DNA of 64,000 nucleotides from CAMEON01 sp963643175 (GCA_963643175.1 CAVIJF010000002.1:1-64000), one strand, 5' to 3'; positions 16,122 through 25,702 are shown, counted from the stretch's first letter. A program made the numbers and translations. Notes: generated from the sequence alone by a model not told the origin.

Positions 16122-18932
16122 ATGCAGCAGACTGTGACTGTCCGCCGTCCGTGCGGATTGCGAATGAATCTCAAACGGGAACCGTGGGGGGTTCCCGCCG
16201 ACCCCACCGCATGGCGCTTTTCATGGGAGGCACCGGACGGGCAGAGTGCCTGCCGTCTGGCGTTTTTCCGCGGCGTCCCGACTGGGGATGCCGTGCCCCT
16301 GTACGATACCGGCTGGATGAACGGCAACCGGAGCGCGGGCGTGGCACTGCCCGTCGGGGAGTGCCCAGCGCCAGCGCCGGGACTGTACGGCTGGCAGGTG
16401 TGGGTACGCAACCCGGACGGGCATGAGTCCCGGTCGGAGGTGCAGCCCTTTTCGGTGTTTGACAGCGCTGCGTGGCAGGCGATGCGCGGTATCTGGGCAC
16501 CGGCGCCGGACAGCGTTCCGGACGGCTGTGTTCCCGGCGTGTGCGGCTTTGTGCGACAGAGCTTTTTCCTGACGCCGGAACGGCTGGCGGACACGGCTTA
16601 CGCATTGGTCAGCGTGACAGCCCGGTCGCCGGAGCCGGCGCGGCAGTACGTCTGCACGCTGTACGTGAACGGACAGCCCCTGCTTGTGGCGCCGCCCCGC
16701 TACGGGCGCGACCCGCAGGGACGCAGGCTACTGTTCGTGCAGACCGCGGACATGACGCCGTACCTGCGGGTCGGGGAGAATGTTCTGGCGGCGGTGCTTG
16801 CCTGCCCCGGCGAGCGTCCGGTGCGGATGTTCGCCTGCCGTGCCGTCGCCTACGGGCGGGACGGTACGGCGGATTCCCTCCTGTCGCAGGACGGCTGGCG
16901 CGGGCTGGACGGCACTGCCGCCCTGCGCCCCCGCCACAGCATCGGGACGGGATACTTTACCGCCTATGCGCAGGACATCGACGGGGAAGTTTACCCGTTC
17001 GGTTTCGCGGAACCGGGCTATGACGACAGCGGCTGGAGCGACTGCGCGGATCAGGGACTTCTGACAGCCGGATTATCCGAGTGGGAGAAACTGATGCCCG
17101 CTCCGGCAGGGTGCGACCCGGTGTCGCGCTTGGTATGGGAGCCGCTGCCCCGCGTGATACGGCTGGGGGACGGGCATTATCTCGCCGATCTGGAGCAGGA
17201 AATCGTGGGTACTGTGGCGCTGGACGTGCCGGGCGCGGCGGAGTGGAATCCGGATGCGGTGCGCGACGCGGAGGTTGTGCTGTACATGGGCGAGCAGCTG
17301 CGCCCGGAGCCGGGGGCGGACGGAACGCGCGTCAAGTGGAATATGAACACCGGAAACTGCTACCGCCTTGCATGGCGGCTGACGCCGGGACACCGGTTCA
17401 CCGCAACGGACATGATGACCTTCCGCTTTATCGAGCTGACCGGGCTTCCGTTTGAGCTGACGCCTGCCATGCTCCGGGGCGTGACGGTCCGCCGTGCGTC
17501 CGGCGGGGAGGACTCGCACATGGACTGCGACAGCCCGATTCTGCGCGACCTCTGGCGGCTGACGCGCAATACCGTGGCACTGACGACGCAGGACATTTAC
17601 GTGGACTCCCAGTCACGCGAACGGGGCGCCTACGAGGGCGACGCACTGATCAATCAGCTGGCGGCATACAGCTTTGAGAGCGACTGCGCCACGGCGCGTT
17701 TTTCGCTGGAATACCTGTACGCGCACCGCACGTGGCCTGCCGAGTATATCCTCTGGATTACCGAGGCGGCGTATGAGGACTATATGGCGACCGGTGACGA
17801 CAGCTCGCTGGTGCGCTGGTATCCGGTTCTGCGCGGCAAGACTTTTTTCGCATTTCTGGATGCCGGCACCGGACTTCTGCACTCCGGCAATGCGGGCGGA
17901 TCGGGAACGGATGCCGTGCTGGTTGACTGGCCGCCGTCCGAGCGGGACGGCTACGATATGCGCGTGCTGTACAACACGGTGCTCAACTGTGCCGCCGTTG
18001 CGGGCTATGATGCCTTGGCGCGGATTGCCGGGATTGTCGGGGAGACGGCGGACAGCCGGGCGTTTTCCGCGCGCGCCGCGGCGTTGCGGGAGGCAATCCT
18101 GTCCCGCCTGTATGACCCGGAGACGGGGGACTTTTCGGACGGTCTGTATCCGGACGGCAGCCGTTCGGAACACACTTCCCAGCATACGGCGGCATACGCT
18201 CTGTACGCCGGGGTGTACCGGGACGGCGCCATGGCGGACAGAATCGCCCACCGCCTGTGGACGCGCAGTCTGTGCCCGGACGCCGGCGGAAGCCGCATCC
18301 GCATGAGCGTGTACGGCACGTACTTCCTGCTGATGGGACTGTACCGCACGGGGCACGGGGATATGGCTAATTCTCTCTTAATGGATGAGGATGACCGACC
18401 GGGACAGCGCACGTTTGCTTATATGCTCCGCCGCTCGGCGGGCGATTTTCCGTCGCCCTTTGACGGTCTGCCGACCGGTGCAACGCTGACCTCCGAGGCG
18501 TGGAATACGGTCAACAAGCCCAACATGACCTTCTCGCATCCGTGGGGCGCGGCGGCGGCGGTCGCCATCGTGCGCGGCATTTTTGGTGTGACGCCCACCT
18601 CGCCCGGCTACGGAACTTTTACCGTACATCCGCAGACGGGCAACCTGACCGGAAACCCGATTCTGTCGGGCGAACTGACCCTGCCCACGGTGCGGGGAGC
18701 CATACGTGTGAGCCTTTCCGGGGGAGTCTGCCGCGTCAGCCCTGCCTGCTCCGACGCCAACGTGCCGCAAGGTTGTGGAGATTCCCCTGCGGGTGACGGC
18801 ACGCCCGCTGTTGGGCGATGCGGTCGCCGGTACGGTTGTGGGAGCGGAAAAATACCTGATTTTTTTGGAAAATCCATAAAATTTTCAAAAAAGACTGGAA
18901 ATCAGGGAGCGGTTTGTGATACAATAGAGTGA
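16122..18932 (+). CDS. Alpha-L-rhamnosidase-like glycoside hydrolase (GH78-related), C-terminus probably frameshifted
   Basis: About 936 residues as called, no signal peptide. N-terminal beta domains with rhamnosidase-N features (MQGNRSAG-like region, FVRQSFFL) lead to an (alpha/alpha)6 catalytic domain with the acidic motif YVDSQSRERGAYEGDALI (about 487-505), followed by WITEAAYEDY. NMTFSHPWGAAAAVAIVRGIFGV near 800 is typical of the end of the GH78 barrel. GGGAGG precedes the ATG. From about 18720 (a run of five G) the called frame turns into unlikely Cys/Gly-rich sequence, while the next frame gives KVVEIPLRVTARPLLGDAV and stops at 18879. A one-base frameshift is therefore likely near the 3' end. 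Substrate not determined. Confidence 0.8.
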   Translation: MQQTVTVRRPCGLRMNLKREPWGVPADPTAWRFSWEAPDGQSACRLAFFRGVPTGDAVPLYDTGWMNGNRSAGVALPVGECPAPAPGLYGWQVWVRNPDGHESRSEVQPFSVFDSAAWQAMRGIWAPAPDSVPDGCVPGVCGFVRQSFFLTPERLADTAYALVSVTARSPEPARQYVCTLYVNGQPLLVAPPRYGRDPQGRRLLFVQTADMTPYLRVGENVLAAVLACPGERPVRMFACRAVAYGRDGTADSLLSQDGWRGLDGTAALRPRHSIGTGYFTAYAQDIDGEVYPFGFAEPGYDDSGWSDCADQGLLTAGLSEWEKLMPAPAGCDPVSRLVWEPLPRVIRLGDGHYLADLEQEIVGTVALDVPGAAEWNPDAVRDAEVVLYMGEQLRPEPGADGTRVKWNMNTGNCYRLAWRLTPGHRFTATDMMTFRFIELTGLPFELTPAMLRGVTVRRASGGEDSHMDCDSPILRDLWRLTRNTVALTTQDIYVDSQSRERGAYEGDALINQLAAYSFESDCATARFSLEYLYAHRTWPAEYILWITEAAYEDYMATGDDSSLVRWYPVLRGKTFFAFLDAGTGLLHSGNAGGSGTDAVLVDWPPSERDGYDMRVLYNTVLNCAAVAGYDALARIAGIVGETADSRAFSARAAALREAILSRLYDPETGDFSDGLYPDGSRSEHTSQHTAAYALYAGVYRDGAMADRIAHRLWTRSLCPDAGGSRIRMSVYGTYFLLMGLYRTGHGDMANSLLMDEDDRPGQRTFAYMLRRSAGDFPSPFDGLPTGATLTSEAWNTVNKPNMTFSHPWGAAAAVAIVRGIFGVTPTSPGYGTFTVHPQTGNLTGNPILSGELTLPTVRGAIRVSLSGGVCRVSPACSDANVPQGCGDSPAGDGTPAVGRCGRRYGCGSGKIPDFFGKSIKFSKKTGNQGAVCDTIE

Positions 18933-19217
18933 CGGCTTGACCTGACGCTTGTTCCGGGTATCGGCTTCCCCATCGCGGTGCGAACCGTGTGGTATATCCC
19001 GGCAGCCGGGTCGGCTGCCTATACCCGCACGCCCGCCGAGGCAGAGGCACTTGCCTGTCTGGAGTTGTCACGCTGCATTGCCGCCATCCCCGGCGGCACC
19101 GAACTGTTGACCAGAACCGTGCGCCCCATTCTGACGGCGGACGCCTTCATTCTGGATGTGACGATGACCTGCGTGGAGGACATCGGGCAGGCGGTGCCGA
19201 TTTGGGTGGACGGGTAG
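18933..19217 (+). pseudogene. yqfD: 3' remnant of sporulation gene yqfD
   Basis: Right after the GH78-like stop, the frame reads LTLVPGIGFPIAVRTVWYIP and then a helical segment TPAEAEALACLELSRCI, ending with DAFILDVTMTCVEDIGQAVPI. This looks like the last ~90 residues of YqfD, a sporulation membrane protein of Firmicutes usually ~400 residues long. The position directly before phoH is also the normal place of yqfD in Clostridia and Bacilli. The N-terminal three quarters are missing; the first possible start is a GTG at 18978 without a Shine-Dalgarno. A -10-like TACAAT (18920-18925) lies just upstream. This could be a deletion, a rearrangement joining the GH78 gene to the locus, or a misassembly. 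Confidence 0.55.
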
Positions 19218-19268
19218 GCAGAGCCACCGTTCCGTATGATTAAACAGTTACAGGAGACCGAAGTATAC

Positions 19269-20282
19269 ATGAACCAACGCAGTATCAAGATGGACAACGC
19301 CGCCGCGACTGCCGCCCTGTTCGGCAGCTTTGATGTCAATACCCGCATTCTGGAGAACCGGTTCGGTGTGACACTGCGCAACCGTTCCGGCGAGGACGGC
19401 AGCGACGCCGTGCTGATTTCCGGTGAGTCGTCGGACGCCGTAAACGCCGCCGCCACGGCGGTGGAGTACCTGCGCGATATGCTCCATCTGAGCGATTCGC
19501 TCAACGAGCAGACCGTCCGGTATGTCGCCGACACGGTGGCGGACGGGCGTGCCTCCGAGCTGACAGCACTCAGCGCGGACATTATCTGCCTGACGGCAAA
19601 AGGAAAACCGGTGAAAGCCAAGACAGCCGGACAGGCGAAGTACGTGGATGCCATCCGCAAAAACACCGTTGTGCTGGGGGTCGGACCCGCCGGAACCGGC
19701 AAGACGTTCCTTGCGGTTGCCATGGCAGTGAAGGCATTGCGGGACAAGCAGGTTTCGCGCATTATCCTGACCCGCCCGGCGATTGAAGCGGGCGAACGGC
19801 TGGGCTTCCTGCCCGGCGACCTTCTGTCCAAAATCGACCCGTACCTGCGCCCGCTGTACGACGCACTCAACGAGATGATGGGCGCGGAGGGACACCAGCG
19901 GGCATCGGAGCGGGGTATCATTGAGGTGGCGCCGCTTGCCTATATGCGCGGACGGACGCTGGACGATGCGTTCATCATTCTGGACGAGGCACAGAATGCC
20001 ACGCCGGAGCAGGTCAAGATGTTCCTGACCCGTATGGGCTTCGGCTCCAAGGTGGTTGTGACCGGGGATCTGACGCAGACCGACCTGCCGAACGGGCAGA
20101 GATCCGGGCTTGCCGAGGCGGTGCGCGTGCTGAAGGACATCGACGGCATCGCCATTCACTACCTGTCCGAGAAGGACGTCGTGCGGCATCATCTTGTCCA
20201 GCAGATTATTCTTGCCTACGACCGCTACGAAAAGACCCGGGCGCGCCGGACGCCGGAGCACACGTTCCGTCCCAAACGCTGA
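19269..20282 (+). CDS. ybeZ: PhoH-like ATPase
   Basis: A 337-residue P-loop ATPase of the PhoH/YbeZ family, linked in other bacteria to ribosome maturation and RNA metabolism together with YbeY. An N-terminal KH-like segment (SIKMDNAAATAALFGSFDVN) precedes Walker A GPAGTGKTF (about 138) and Walker B IILDEAQNAT (about 235), then TGDLTQTDLP. The ATG at 19269 matches the family N-terminus and has AGGAG 12 bases upstream; an in-frame ATG at 19236 has no Shine-Dalgarno. It sits between the yqfD remnant and ybeY, the standard gene order. Confidence 0.95.
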   Translation: MNQRSIKMDNAAATAALFGSFDVNTRILENRFGVTLRNRSGEDGSDAVLISGESSDAVNAAATAVEYLRDMLHLSDSLNEQTVRYVADTVADGRASELTALSADIICLTAKGKPVKAKTAGQAKYVDAIRKNTVVLGVGPAGTGKTFLAVAMAVKALRDKQVSRIILTRPAIEAGERLGFLPGDLLSKIDPYLRPLYDALNEMMGAEGHQRASERGIIEVAPLAYMRGRTLDDAFIILDEAQNATPEQVKMFLTRMGFGSKVVVTGDLTQTDLPNGQRSGLAEAVRVLKDIDGIAIHYLSEKDVVRHHLVQQIILAYDRYEKTRARRTPEHTFRPKR

Positions 20283-20364
20283 CAACCGTTGAAGGCTGAC
20301 AGACGGCGGAATCCGCCGCCGGTTTGGAAAAACCGAAATGCATACCGCAAAGGAGACATATCTC

Positions 20365-20910
20365 ATGAAAACCGTGAACCGCATTATTTATTTTACAAAT
20401 GAACAGGACAAGCTCCCCGTTACCTATAAGCTGAAAATGCTGGTGCGCCGTGCCGTTGTGGCGACGCTGGAGCACGAGCAGTACGAGAACCCCTGCGAGG
20501 TGTCCGTGACCTTTACGGACGACGAGGGCATCCATGCCCTGAACCTGCAGTACCGTCAGGTTGACAGACCCACCGATGTGCTGTCCTTCCCACTGACCGA
20601 TTACAGCGGCGAGAGCGAGGAGCCGCTGGCGGACGAACCGGAGGTGTCGCTGGGGGATATTGTGCTTTCGCTGGAGCGGGCGCAGGCGCAGGCGGAGCTG
20701 TACGGGCACAGCTTTGAGCGGGAGGTTGCCTTCCTGTGCGTCCATTCCGTCCTGCATCTGTTGGGATACGACCACGAAACGGGCGCGGCGGACGAGGCGG
20801 ATATGCGCCGCCGCCAGCACGACATCATGAACGGAATGGGGTTGGGAATCCCGGAATGCCCGGAGGAGGACGCCCGGCAGAATACGCCGACTGACGGCGG
20901 GCAGGCATGA
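20365..20910 (+). CDS. ybeY: Endoribonuclease YbeY
   Basis: YbeY is a metal-dependent endoribonuclease acting in 16S rRNA 3'-end maturation and ribosome quality control. The protein is 181 residues. The zinc motif reads HSVLHLLGYDH, with Ser where almost all homologues have Gly (HGxLHLxGYDH); the three histidines are kept. DRPTDVLSFPL and SLGDIVLSLERA are other conserved blocks. The ATG at 20365 has AAAGGAG nine bases upstream and is preferred over the in-frame ATG at 20338. The gene overlaps the next by four bases (ATGA). Confidence 0.94.
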   Translation: MKTVNRIIYFTNEQDKLPVTYKLKMLVRRAVVATLEHEQYENPCEVSVTFTDDEGIHALNLQYRQVDRPTDVLSFPLTDYSGESEEPLADEPEVSLGDIVLSLERAQAQAELYGHSFEREVAFLCVHSVLHLLGYDHETGAADEADMRRRQHDIMNGMGLGIPECPEEDARQNTPTDGGQA

Positions 20911-21371
20911 AGCACACTCCGTTTCCGGAGGACGACCGGTACAGCTCCCCGTCGCGGCGGCTGACGATTGTCATCGTGGCGGTTGTGCTGACCGCGTTCG
21001 CACTGGTTCTGCTGGTGGGTCCTACCAACGTGCTGGTTCTGCTGCACCTGAAGGATCTGGAAACCGAACCGCCGCTGGATTACGTGCCGGATATCAGAAC
21101 CCACATGACGTTGGAGGAGCTGCGCGCCCGGGTGGTCAACACGCGCCCGCGGCTGGAATCCTTCCTCGGTTTTCCCGGCGCGGAGCGGGAGCTGGGCGGT
21201 ATGCGCTTTTACATTTTCGGGGTGGAGTCCGGCTTTGAGGTGGAGTTTCAGCTGGACGGGGACGCCATCCGTTCGGTCACGCTGTACCCCACGGCGAACA
21301 AGCAGAACCGCCTCAGCGTCACGGACGGCGTGACGCAGGCTGTGTTTGACCTGTTCGTGGAGCAGCCGTAA
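20907..21371 (+). CDS. Hypothetical single-pass membrane protein
   Basis: A 154-residue protein of no recognised family. It has a short N-terminal cytoplasmic part, one membrane helix (about residues 19-45) and a soluble C-terminal domain of ~105 residues with alternating beta/alpha character (ELGGMRFYIFGVESGFEVEF). The start overlaps the ybeY stop by four bases and era follows 36 bases later, so it is cotranscribed and probably translationally coupled. In related genomes this position often holds diacylglycerol kinase or cytidine deaminase; this protein is neither. Confidence 0.8.
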   Translation: MKHTPFPEDDRYSSPSRRLTIVIVAVVLTAFALVLLVGPTNVLVLLHLKDLETEPPLDYVPDIRTHMTLEELRARVVNTRPRLESFLGFPGAERELGGMRFYIFGVESGFEVEFQLDGDAIRSVTLYPTANKQNRLSVTDGVTQAVFDLFVEQP

Positions 21372-21406
21372 CCAGCCATGCAGAGAAAGGATTGGACATA
21401 GCAAGT

Positions 21407-22303
21407 ATGAAGAAAACCGGCTTTATCGCCTTGGTGGGGCGTCCCAATGTGGGTAAATCCACCCTGCTCAACGCCATGCTGGGGGAGAAGGTGGCTATCG
21501 TCTCCCCCAAGCCGCAGACCACCCGCAACCGCATTACGGGCATTCTGACCGAGGGAGAGGATCAGTTTGTATTTCTGGACACGCCGGGCATCTTCCGCCC
21601 ACAGAATTCGTTGGGGGACTACATGGTAAAGACCGCCAACGCCACCATGCAGGACGCGGACGCTGTTGTACTGGTGGCGGATACCGGGCGGGAGCCGTCG
21701 CCGGTGGAACAGAACGTCATGGCGTACTGCAAGCGGACGGAGGTGCCCTGCGTGCTGGTGCTGTCCAAGATCGACCTGTATACCGCCGTGCAGGTGGCGG
21801 AAACCATCACGCGCTATGCCGCCCTGCATGACTTTGCGGCAGTTGTGCCCGTGTCCGCCAAAAACGGCAAGGGCGTGAAGGATGTACTGGATGAATGCCG
21901 GAAATTCCTGCACGAGATGGACTGGCTGTTCCCGGAGGACATTGCCACTGACCAGCCGGAGCGCCAGATGGCAGCCGAGATTATCCGGGAGAAAATACTG
22001 CGCACGCTGAATCAGGAGATTCCGCACGGCACCGCCGTGGTGATTGAATCCTTCCGGGAGGATGACAGAACCGGCATGGTCAGCATCCGCGCCGAGATAT
22101 TCTGCGAGAAGGCGTCGCACAAGGGCATCATCCTCGGCAGGCACGGCGAGGAGCTGCGCCGCATCGGCACCTATGCGCGCGAGGATCTGGAGAAGCTGCT
22201 TGGCACCAAGGTGTACCTTGACCTGTGGGTCAAGGTCAAGGAGAACTGGCGGGAGAGCGCGGTCAGCGTGGGCAACTTCGGCTACCGGCGCGAGGACAGG
22301 TAA
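21407..22303 (+). CDS. era: GTPase Era
   Basis: Era is a ribosome-assembly GTPase that binds the 3' end of 16S rRNA. The protein is 298 residues: a GTPase domain (G1 GRPNVGKST, G2 TTRNRITGI, G3 DTPG) and a C-terminal KH domain (GIILGRHGEELRRIGTYARE). The G4 motif reads SKID rather than the usual NKxD, a conservative but unusual change. The ATG at 21407 gives the family N-terminus MKKTGFIALVGRPN; the TTG at 21392 is in frame but directly abuts the Shine-Dalgarno. recO follows after 12 bases. Confidence 0.96.
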   Translation: MKKTGFIALVGRPNVGKSTLLNAMLGEKVAIVSPKPQTTRNRITGILTEGEDQFVFLDTPGIFRPQNSLGDYMVKTANATMQDADAVVLVADTGREPSPVEQNVMAYCKRTEVPCVLVLSKIDLYTAVQVAETITRYAALHDFAAVVPVSAKNGKGVKDVLDECRKFLHEMDWLFPEDIATDQPERQMAAEIIREKILRTLNQEIPHGTAVVIESFREDDRTGMVSIRAEIFCEKASHKGIILGRHGEELRRIGTYAREDLEKLLGTKVYLDLWVKVKENWRESAVSVGNFGYRREDR

Positions 22304-22315
22304 CAGGGTGCCGCT

Positions 22316-23206
22316 ATGGGCAGACTGTACACGACGGACGGGCTTGTCATCCGCGCCTATCCGCGCGGGGAGAGCGACCGCCTGATACAGATACTGACGC
22401 CCGATCGGGGACGGCTGTCCGCCATCGTCCGGCACGGGCAGACGGGGCGCGACCGGCTTGCCGCCGTATCCCAGCCCTTCACGTGGGGCAATTTCGAGCT
22501 GGCGGAAAGCCACGGCGCCCTGTGGCTGCGGAGCGGGGCGGTGCTGTCCTCCTTTTACAGCCTGTCCTGTGACCTGACACACATGGCGTTGGCGTCCTAC
22601 CTGTGCGACCTGTCCGGGGATGTGGTCGGTGCGGCGGACACGTCCGCCCCCGCGCCGGAGGGGGAGGAAAACCCGGACGGCATGGCGGTGCTGGGCGGTC
22701 GGATGCTTCGGATGCTGCTCAATTCGCTGTACGTGCTGGAGCAGGGAACAAAACCGGCGGCACTTGTCAAGGGCGTGTTTGAGATGCGGACGGCGGCGCT
22801 GTCCGGCTTCTGTCCCTCTTTGGGGTGCTGCGCACGCTGCGGGCAGGAGACGCCTGCCGAAGCGTTTCTGGATGTCATGAACGGGCGGCTGCTCTGCGAT
22901 GCCTGTAAGGCGCGGCTCAACCGGGGAGGAATCGGCGCGATTGCGGAGGAAGCGCTGGGGGAGCGGAGTATTCTGATTCCGCTGACGGCGCCGGTACTGG
23001 CGGCGCTGCGCTATGCGCTGGCGGCGCCCGACCGGAAAATATTTTCCTTTACGTTGGAATCGGCGGAAGCGGAGGCTTTTTCCTCCGCGACGGAAACATA
23101 CCTGCTCAACCATTTAGAGCACGGCTTTGACACACTGAATTTTTACCGTTCCGTGGCGCTTTCCGCGGGGCGTGCGGTCAAGGGTGACCGGGGAGGTTTC
23201 GAATGA
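22316..23206 (+). CDS. recO: DNA repair protein RecO
   Basis: RecO anneals single strands and loads RecA in the RecFOR gap-repair pathway. The protein is 296 residues, longer than average because of an acidic insert (about residues 105-122). The N-terminal OB fold begins TTDGLVIRAYPRGESDRLIQ. A zinc-finger block follows: CCARCG (about 163) and CDAC (about 196). Its stop overlaps the start of the CotH-kinase gene by four bases (ATGA), so the downstream surface-protein gene is translationally coupled to a repair gene. Confidence 0.93.
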   Translation: MGRLYTTDGLVIRAYPRGESDRLIQILTPDRGRLSAIVRHGQTGRDRLAAVSQPFTWGNFELAESHGALWLRSGAVLSSFYSLSCDLTHMALASYLCDLSGDVVGAADTSAPAPEGEENPDGMAVLGGRMLRMLLNSLYVLEQGTKPAALVKGVFEMRTAALSGFCPSLGCCARCGQETPAEAFLDVMNGRLLCDACKARLNRGGIGAIAEEALGERSILIPLTAPVLAALRYALAAPDRKIFSFTLESAEAEAFSSATETYLLNHLEHGFDTLNFYRSVALSAGRAVKGDRGGFE

Positions 23207-25626
23207 TTCGTTGCGGTCGTACACGGTGCGGACTTGCCGCCGCATCCATATCCCTTCTGCTGGCTTTGCTTGCCTGCTTCGAAAGTTTGACTGCGTTCGG
23301 TGCGCCGAGCGGCGGAGACAGTTCCGCCGCACCGGTTCAAACCGCCGCCCTGCCGACGCCGGAGGCGGGATGCCGGGATCTGGTGATTACCGCCTTTTAT
23401 ACGCCCGGCAATGTTGCGGGCGCGGGTGTGTGCAACTACGCCTTTGCCGAGTTGTACAACGGCGGCGACCGCGCGGTTTCGCTGGCGGGGCTGTCGCTGT
23501 ACCTGCCGGACGGCGCGGGCGGCATGACGGAGTATCCGCTACCGACGGACGCCGGCGTTCCAGCCGGGGGATGCTTCCTCATCCGGGGAGCGGCGGCGCG
23601 GGCGGTGGAATCGCCCGTCCTGCGGCTGACCGAATGGGACGCGGTGCTGGATTTCTGCCCCGACCCGACCGGGGTGCGCGTTGTATTAGCGGCGTCCGGA
23701 ACCGGACTGCGCACGGAGGAACCGCTGGCGGGGCAGGACGGGGTGTATGCGTACCTCTCCGCTGTCGGGGCGGACGCCGGGGATGCGTTCCACTATGTCC
23801 GCAAGACAGGCGCGGGGCGCCTGATGCGCAAGCGGGCGGATACCGACAAGGTTGAGTATCAGAGCCTGAAGCTGGATGAGGCGTCCTGGACGGTGCTGCG
23901 GCAGATTACGCCGCGCACGACGTCCGGACGGGTCAACGGCGAGATAGCGGGGCAGCTGGCGGAGGTGGCATTCTCGGCACCGGGCGGGGTGTATGAGCAG
24001 GGCTTTGACCTGACCATGACCGCCCCGGAGGGCTATACGGTCTACTACTCGGTCAACGGCGATGACCCGCGCGGTGCGTGGGAGTTGGGACGCACGCCGA
24101 CCCGGTACACGGGTGCTTTGCACCTGCGGGACACGACCGACATGACGTGGGGACAGCTGACCAAGCTGTGCGCCACGCGCATGGGCAGCAGCTACTACCC
24201 GGTGGTGTCCTCCTTCCCCGGTGCCGCCGTGGTGCGTGCCTATGCGGTGAGGGATTCCGACGGCGCCGTCACGCCCATGACCACGCAGACCTACTTTATC
24301 GGCGCGGCGTACCGGGACTGGGACATGGATATAGTCAGCGTGTCGGTGTCGGCGGAGGATTTCCTCGGCGACGACGGCATTTACCTGTGCCGGACATCGG
24401 TGCATGAGCATATTCCTGCTTATGTGGAATTTATGTCGCGGGACGGCGAATCGGTGTTCTCCGGCTGGTCGGAGATTGCCATGAACGGGCGCGGTTCGCT
24501 GGGAATGCGGCAGAAGTCCTTCCGGATTCTCCTGAAATCCGACCCGTTGGGCAGTGAGGGCGCGGGTGAAAACCTGAACACGCTGAACTACGACCTGTTT
24601 GGGGAGTACGCCAACTGCGCACCCGACGGGGAGCGCGTGACGTGGTACCGGCATATCCTGCTGCGCAACGGCGGCGGCGACAACTCCGGCTGTACCATTT
24701 CGCGGTCGCACATCGGGGATGCCTATATCCAGCGCATCGACCGCTATCTCAAGCCGGACGATATGGCTTACGCTCCCGTGATGACCTTTGTCAACGGGGA
24801 ATTCTGGGGGCTGTTCAACGCCCGCGACCGGCTGGATACCAAGTATTTCACCGGCAAGTACGGCATCGAGGAGGAGGACTTTTCCATGCTGGAGTGCCCG
24901 TACCCGCTGACCTACGGCTGGAACGTGGACTATATGGCGGCTTACGGCGACCCGGCGCAGGCGGACGAATTCAATGCGTTGGTCCGGTATATCAAGACGC
25001 ACAGCATGGCGGATCTGTCCAACTACCTGTACGTCTCCGGGAAGCTGGATATTGACGGCCTGATTGACTTTTTCTGCGCACAGATCTACCTCTGCTGCTC
25101 CGACTGGCCGGGCAACAACATCAAGGTCTGGCGCAACACCAATCCGGACGGCGGCATGGATACCAAGTGGCATTTCTGCATTGTGGACACCGACCACGGC
25201 GTCGGGCTGAACTCCTCGCTGGATACCAATCTGTTCGGCGTAATCAACGACGGATCCATTCTGGGCGCCGTGGTCAACCATCTGATGCAGAACAGCTCCT
25301 TCCGGGAGCGCTTTATCCTGCGCTTTGTCTGGTGCACGGAGGTTTATTTCCAGCCGGAACGCCTTGTCTCCGAACTGGACGAACTGGTTGCGCGTATCAA
25401 GCCGGTCATGCAGCTGCAGCTGGGTCGCTGGCGCGTGACGGATGGCTCCGTGACGACTTACGAAACATGGTGGAGCTACATTGAGGTCATCCGCAACTTT
25501 GTGACCAACCGCCCCGCTTATGCCCGCCGCCAGCTTATGAGCTGGGCGGGGCTGGACGATGCCGCTTACCGTTCCTACGCGGAGCGCGCGGTGCGTATGT
25601 GGGGGACGGATCCGGCGTCCGCGTGA
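23203..25626 (+). CDS. CotH-kinase family protein with lamin-tail and chitobiase-like domains
   Basis: An exported 807-residue protein. The signal peptide is residues 1-31 (SISLLLALLACFESLTAFG). A lamin-tail-like domain (about 55-150; FAELYNGGDRAVSLAGLSLY) and a chitobiase C-terminal-like beta domain (about 240-320; GYTVYYSVNGDDPRG) follow. The CotH kinase domain spans about 385-790, with FVNGEFWGLFNARDRLDTKYF and the metal-binding HFCIVDTDHGVG. CotH family enzymes are atypical secreted protein kinases first known from spore coats; here spore association is only possible. The start overlaps the recO stop by four bases. Confidence 0.88.
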   Translation: MIRCGRTRCGLAAASISLLLALLACFESLTAFGAPSGGDSSAAPVQTAALPTPEAGCRDLVITAFYTPGNVAGAGVCNYAFAELYNGGDRAVSLAGLSLYLPDGAGGMTEYPLPTDAGVPAGGCFLIRGAAARAVESPVLRLTEWDAVLDFCPDPTGVRVVLAASGTGLRTEEPLAGQDGVYAYLSAVGADAGDAFHYVRKTGAGRLMRKRADTDKVEYQSLKLDEASWTVLRQITPRTTSGRVNGEIAGQLAEVAFSAPGGVYEQGFDLTMTAPEGYTVYYSVNGDDPRGAWELGRTPTRYTGALHLRDTTDMTWGQLTKLCATRMGSSYYPVVSSFPGAAVVRAYAVRDSDGAVTPMTTQTYFIGAAYRDWDMDIVSVSVSAEDFLGDDGIYLCRTSVHEHIPAYVEFMSRDGESVFSGWSEIAMNGRGSLGMRQKSFRILLKSDPLGSEGAGENLNTLNYDLFGEYANCAPDGERVTWYRHILLRNGGGDNSGCTISRSHIGDAYIQRIDRYLKPDDMAYAPVMTFVNGEFWGLFNARDRLDTKYFTGKYGIEEEDFSMLECPYPLTYGWNVDYMAAYGDPAQADEFNALVRYIKTHSMADLSNYLYVSGKLDIDGLIDFFCAQIYLCCSDWPGNNIKVWRNTNPDGGMDTKWHFCIVDTDHGVGLNSSLDTNLFGVINDGSILGAVVNHLMQNSSFRERFILRFVWCTEVYFQPERLVSELDELVARIKPVMQLQLGRWRVTDGSVTTYETWWSYIEVIRNFVTNRPAYARRQLMSWAGLDDAAYRSYAERAVRMWGTDPASA

Positions 25627-25702
25627 CGCAGTACACCAGTATACGAAAAGAAAAAAGAAGGGAAGGAAGCTTTTGCTGACGCAGAAGCGACGGACGGGAA
25701 AA

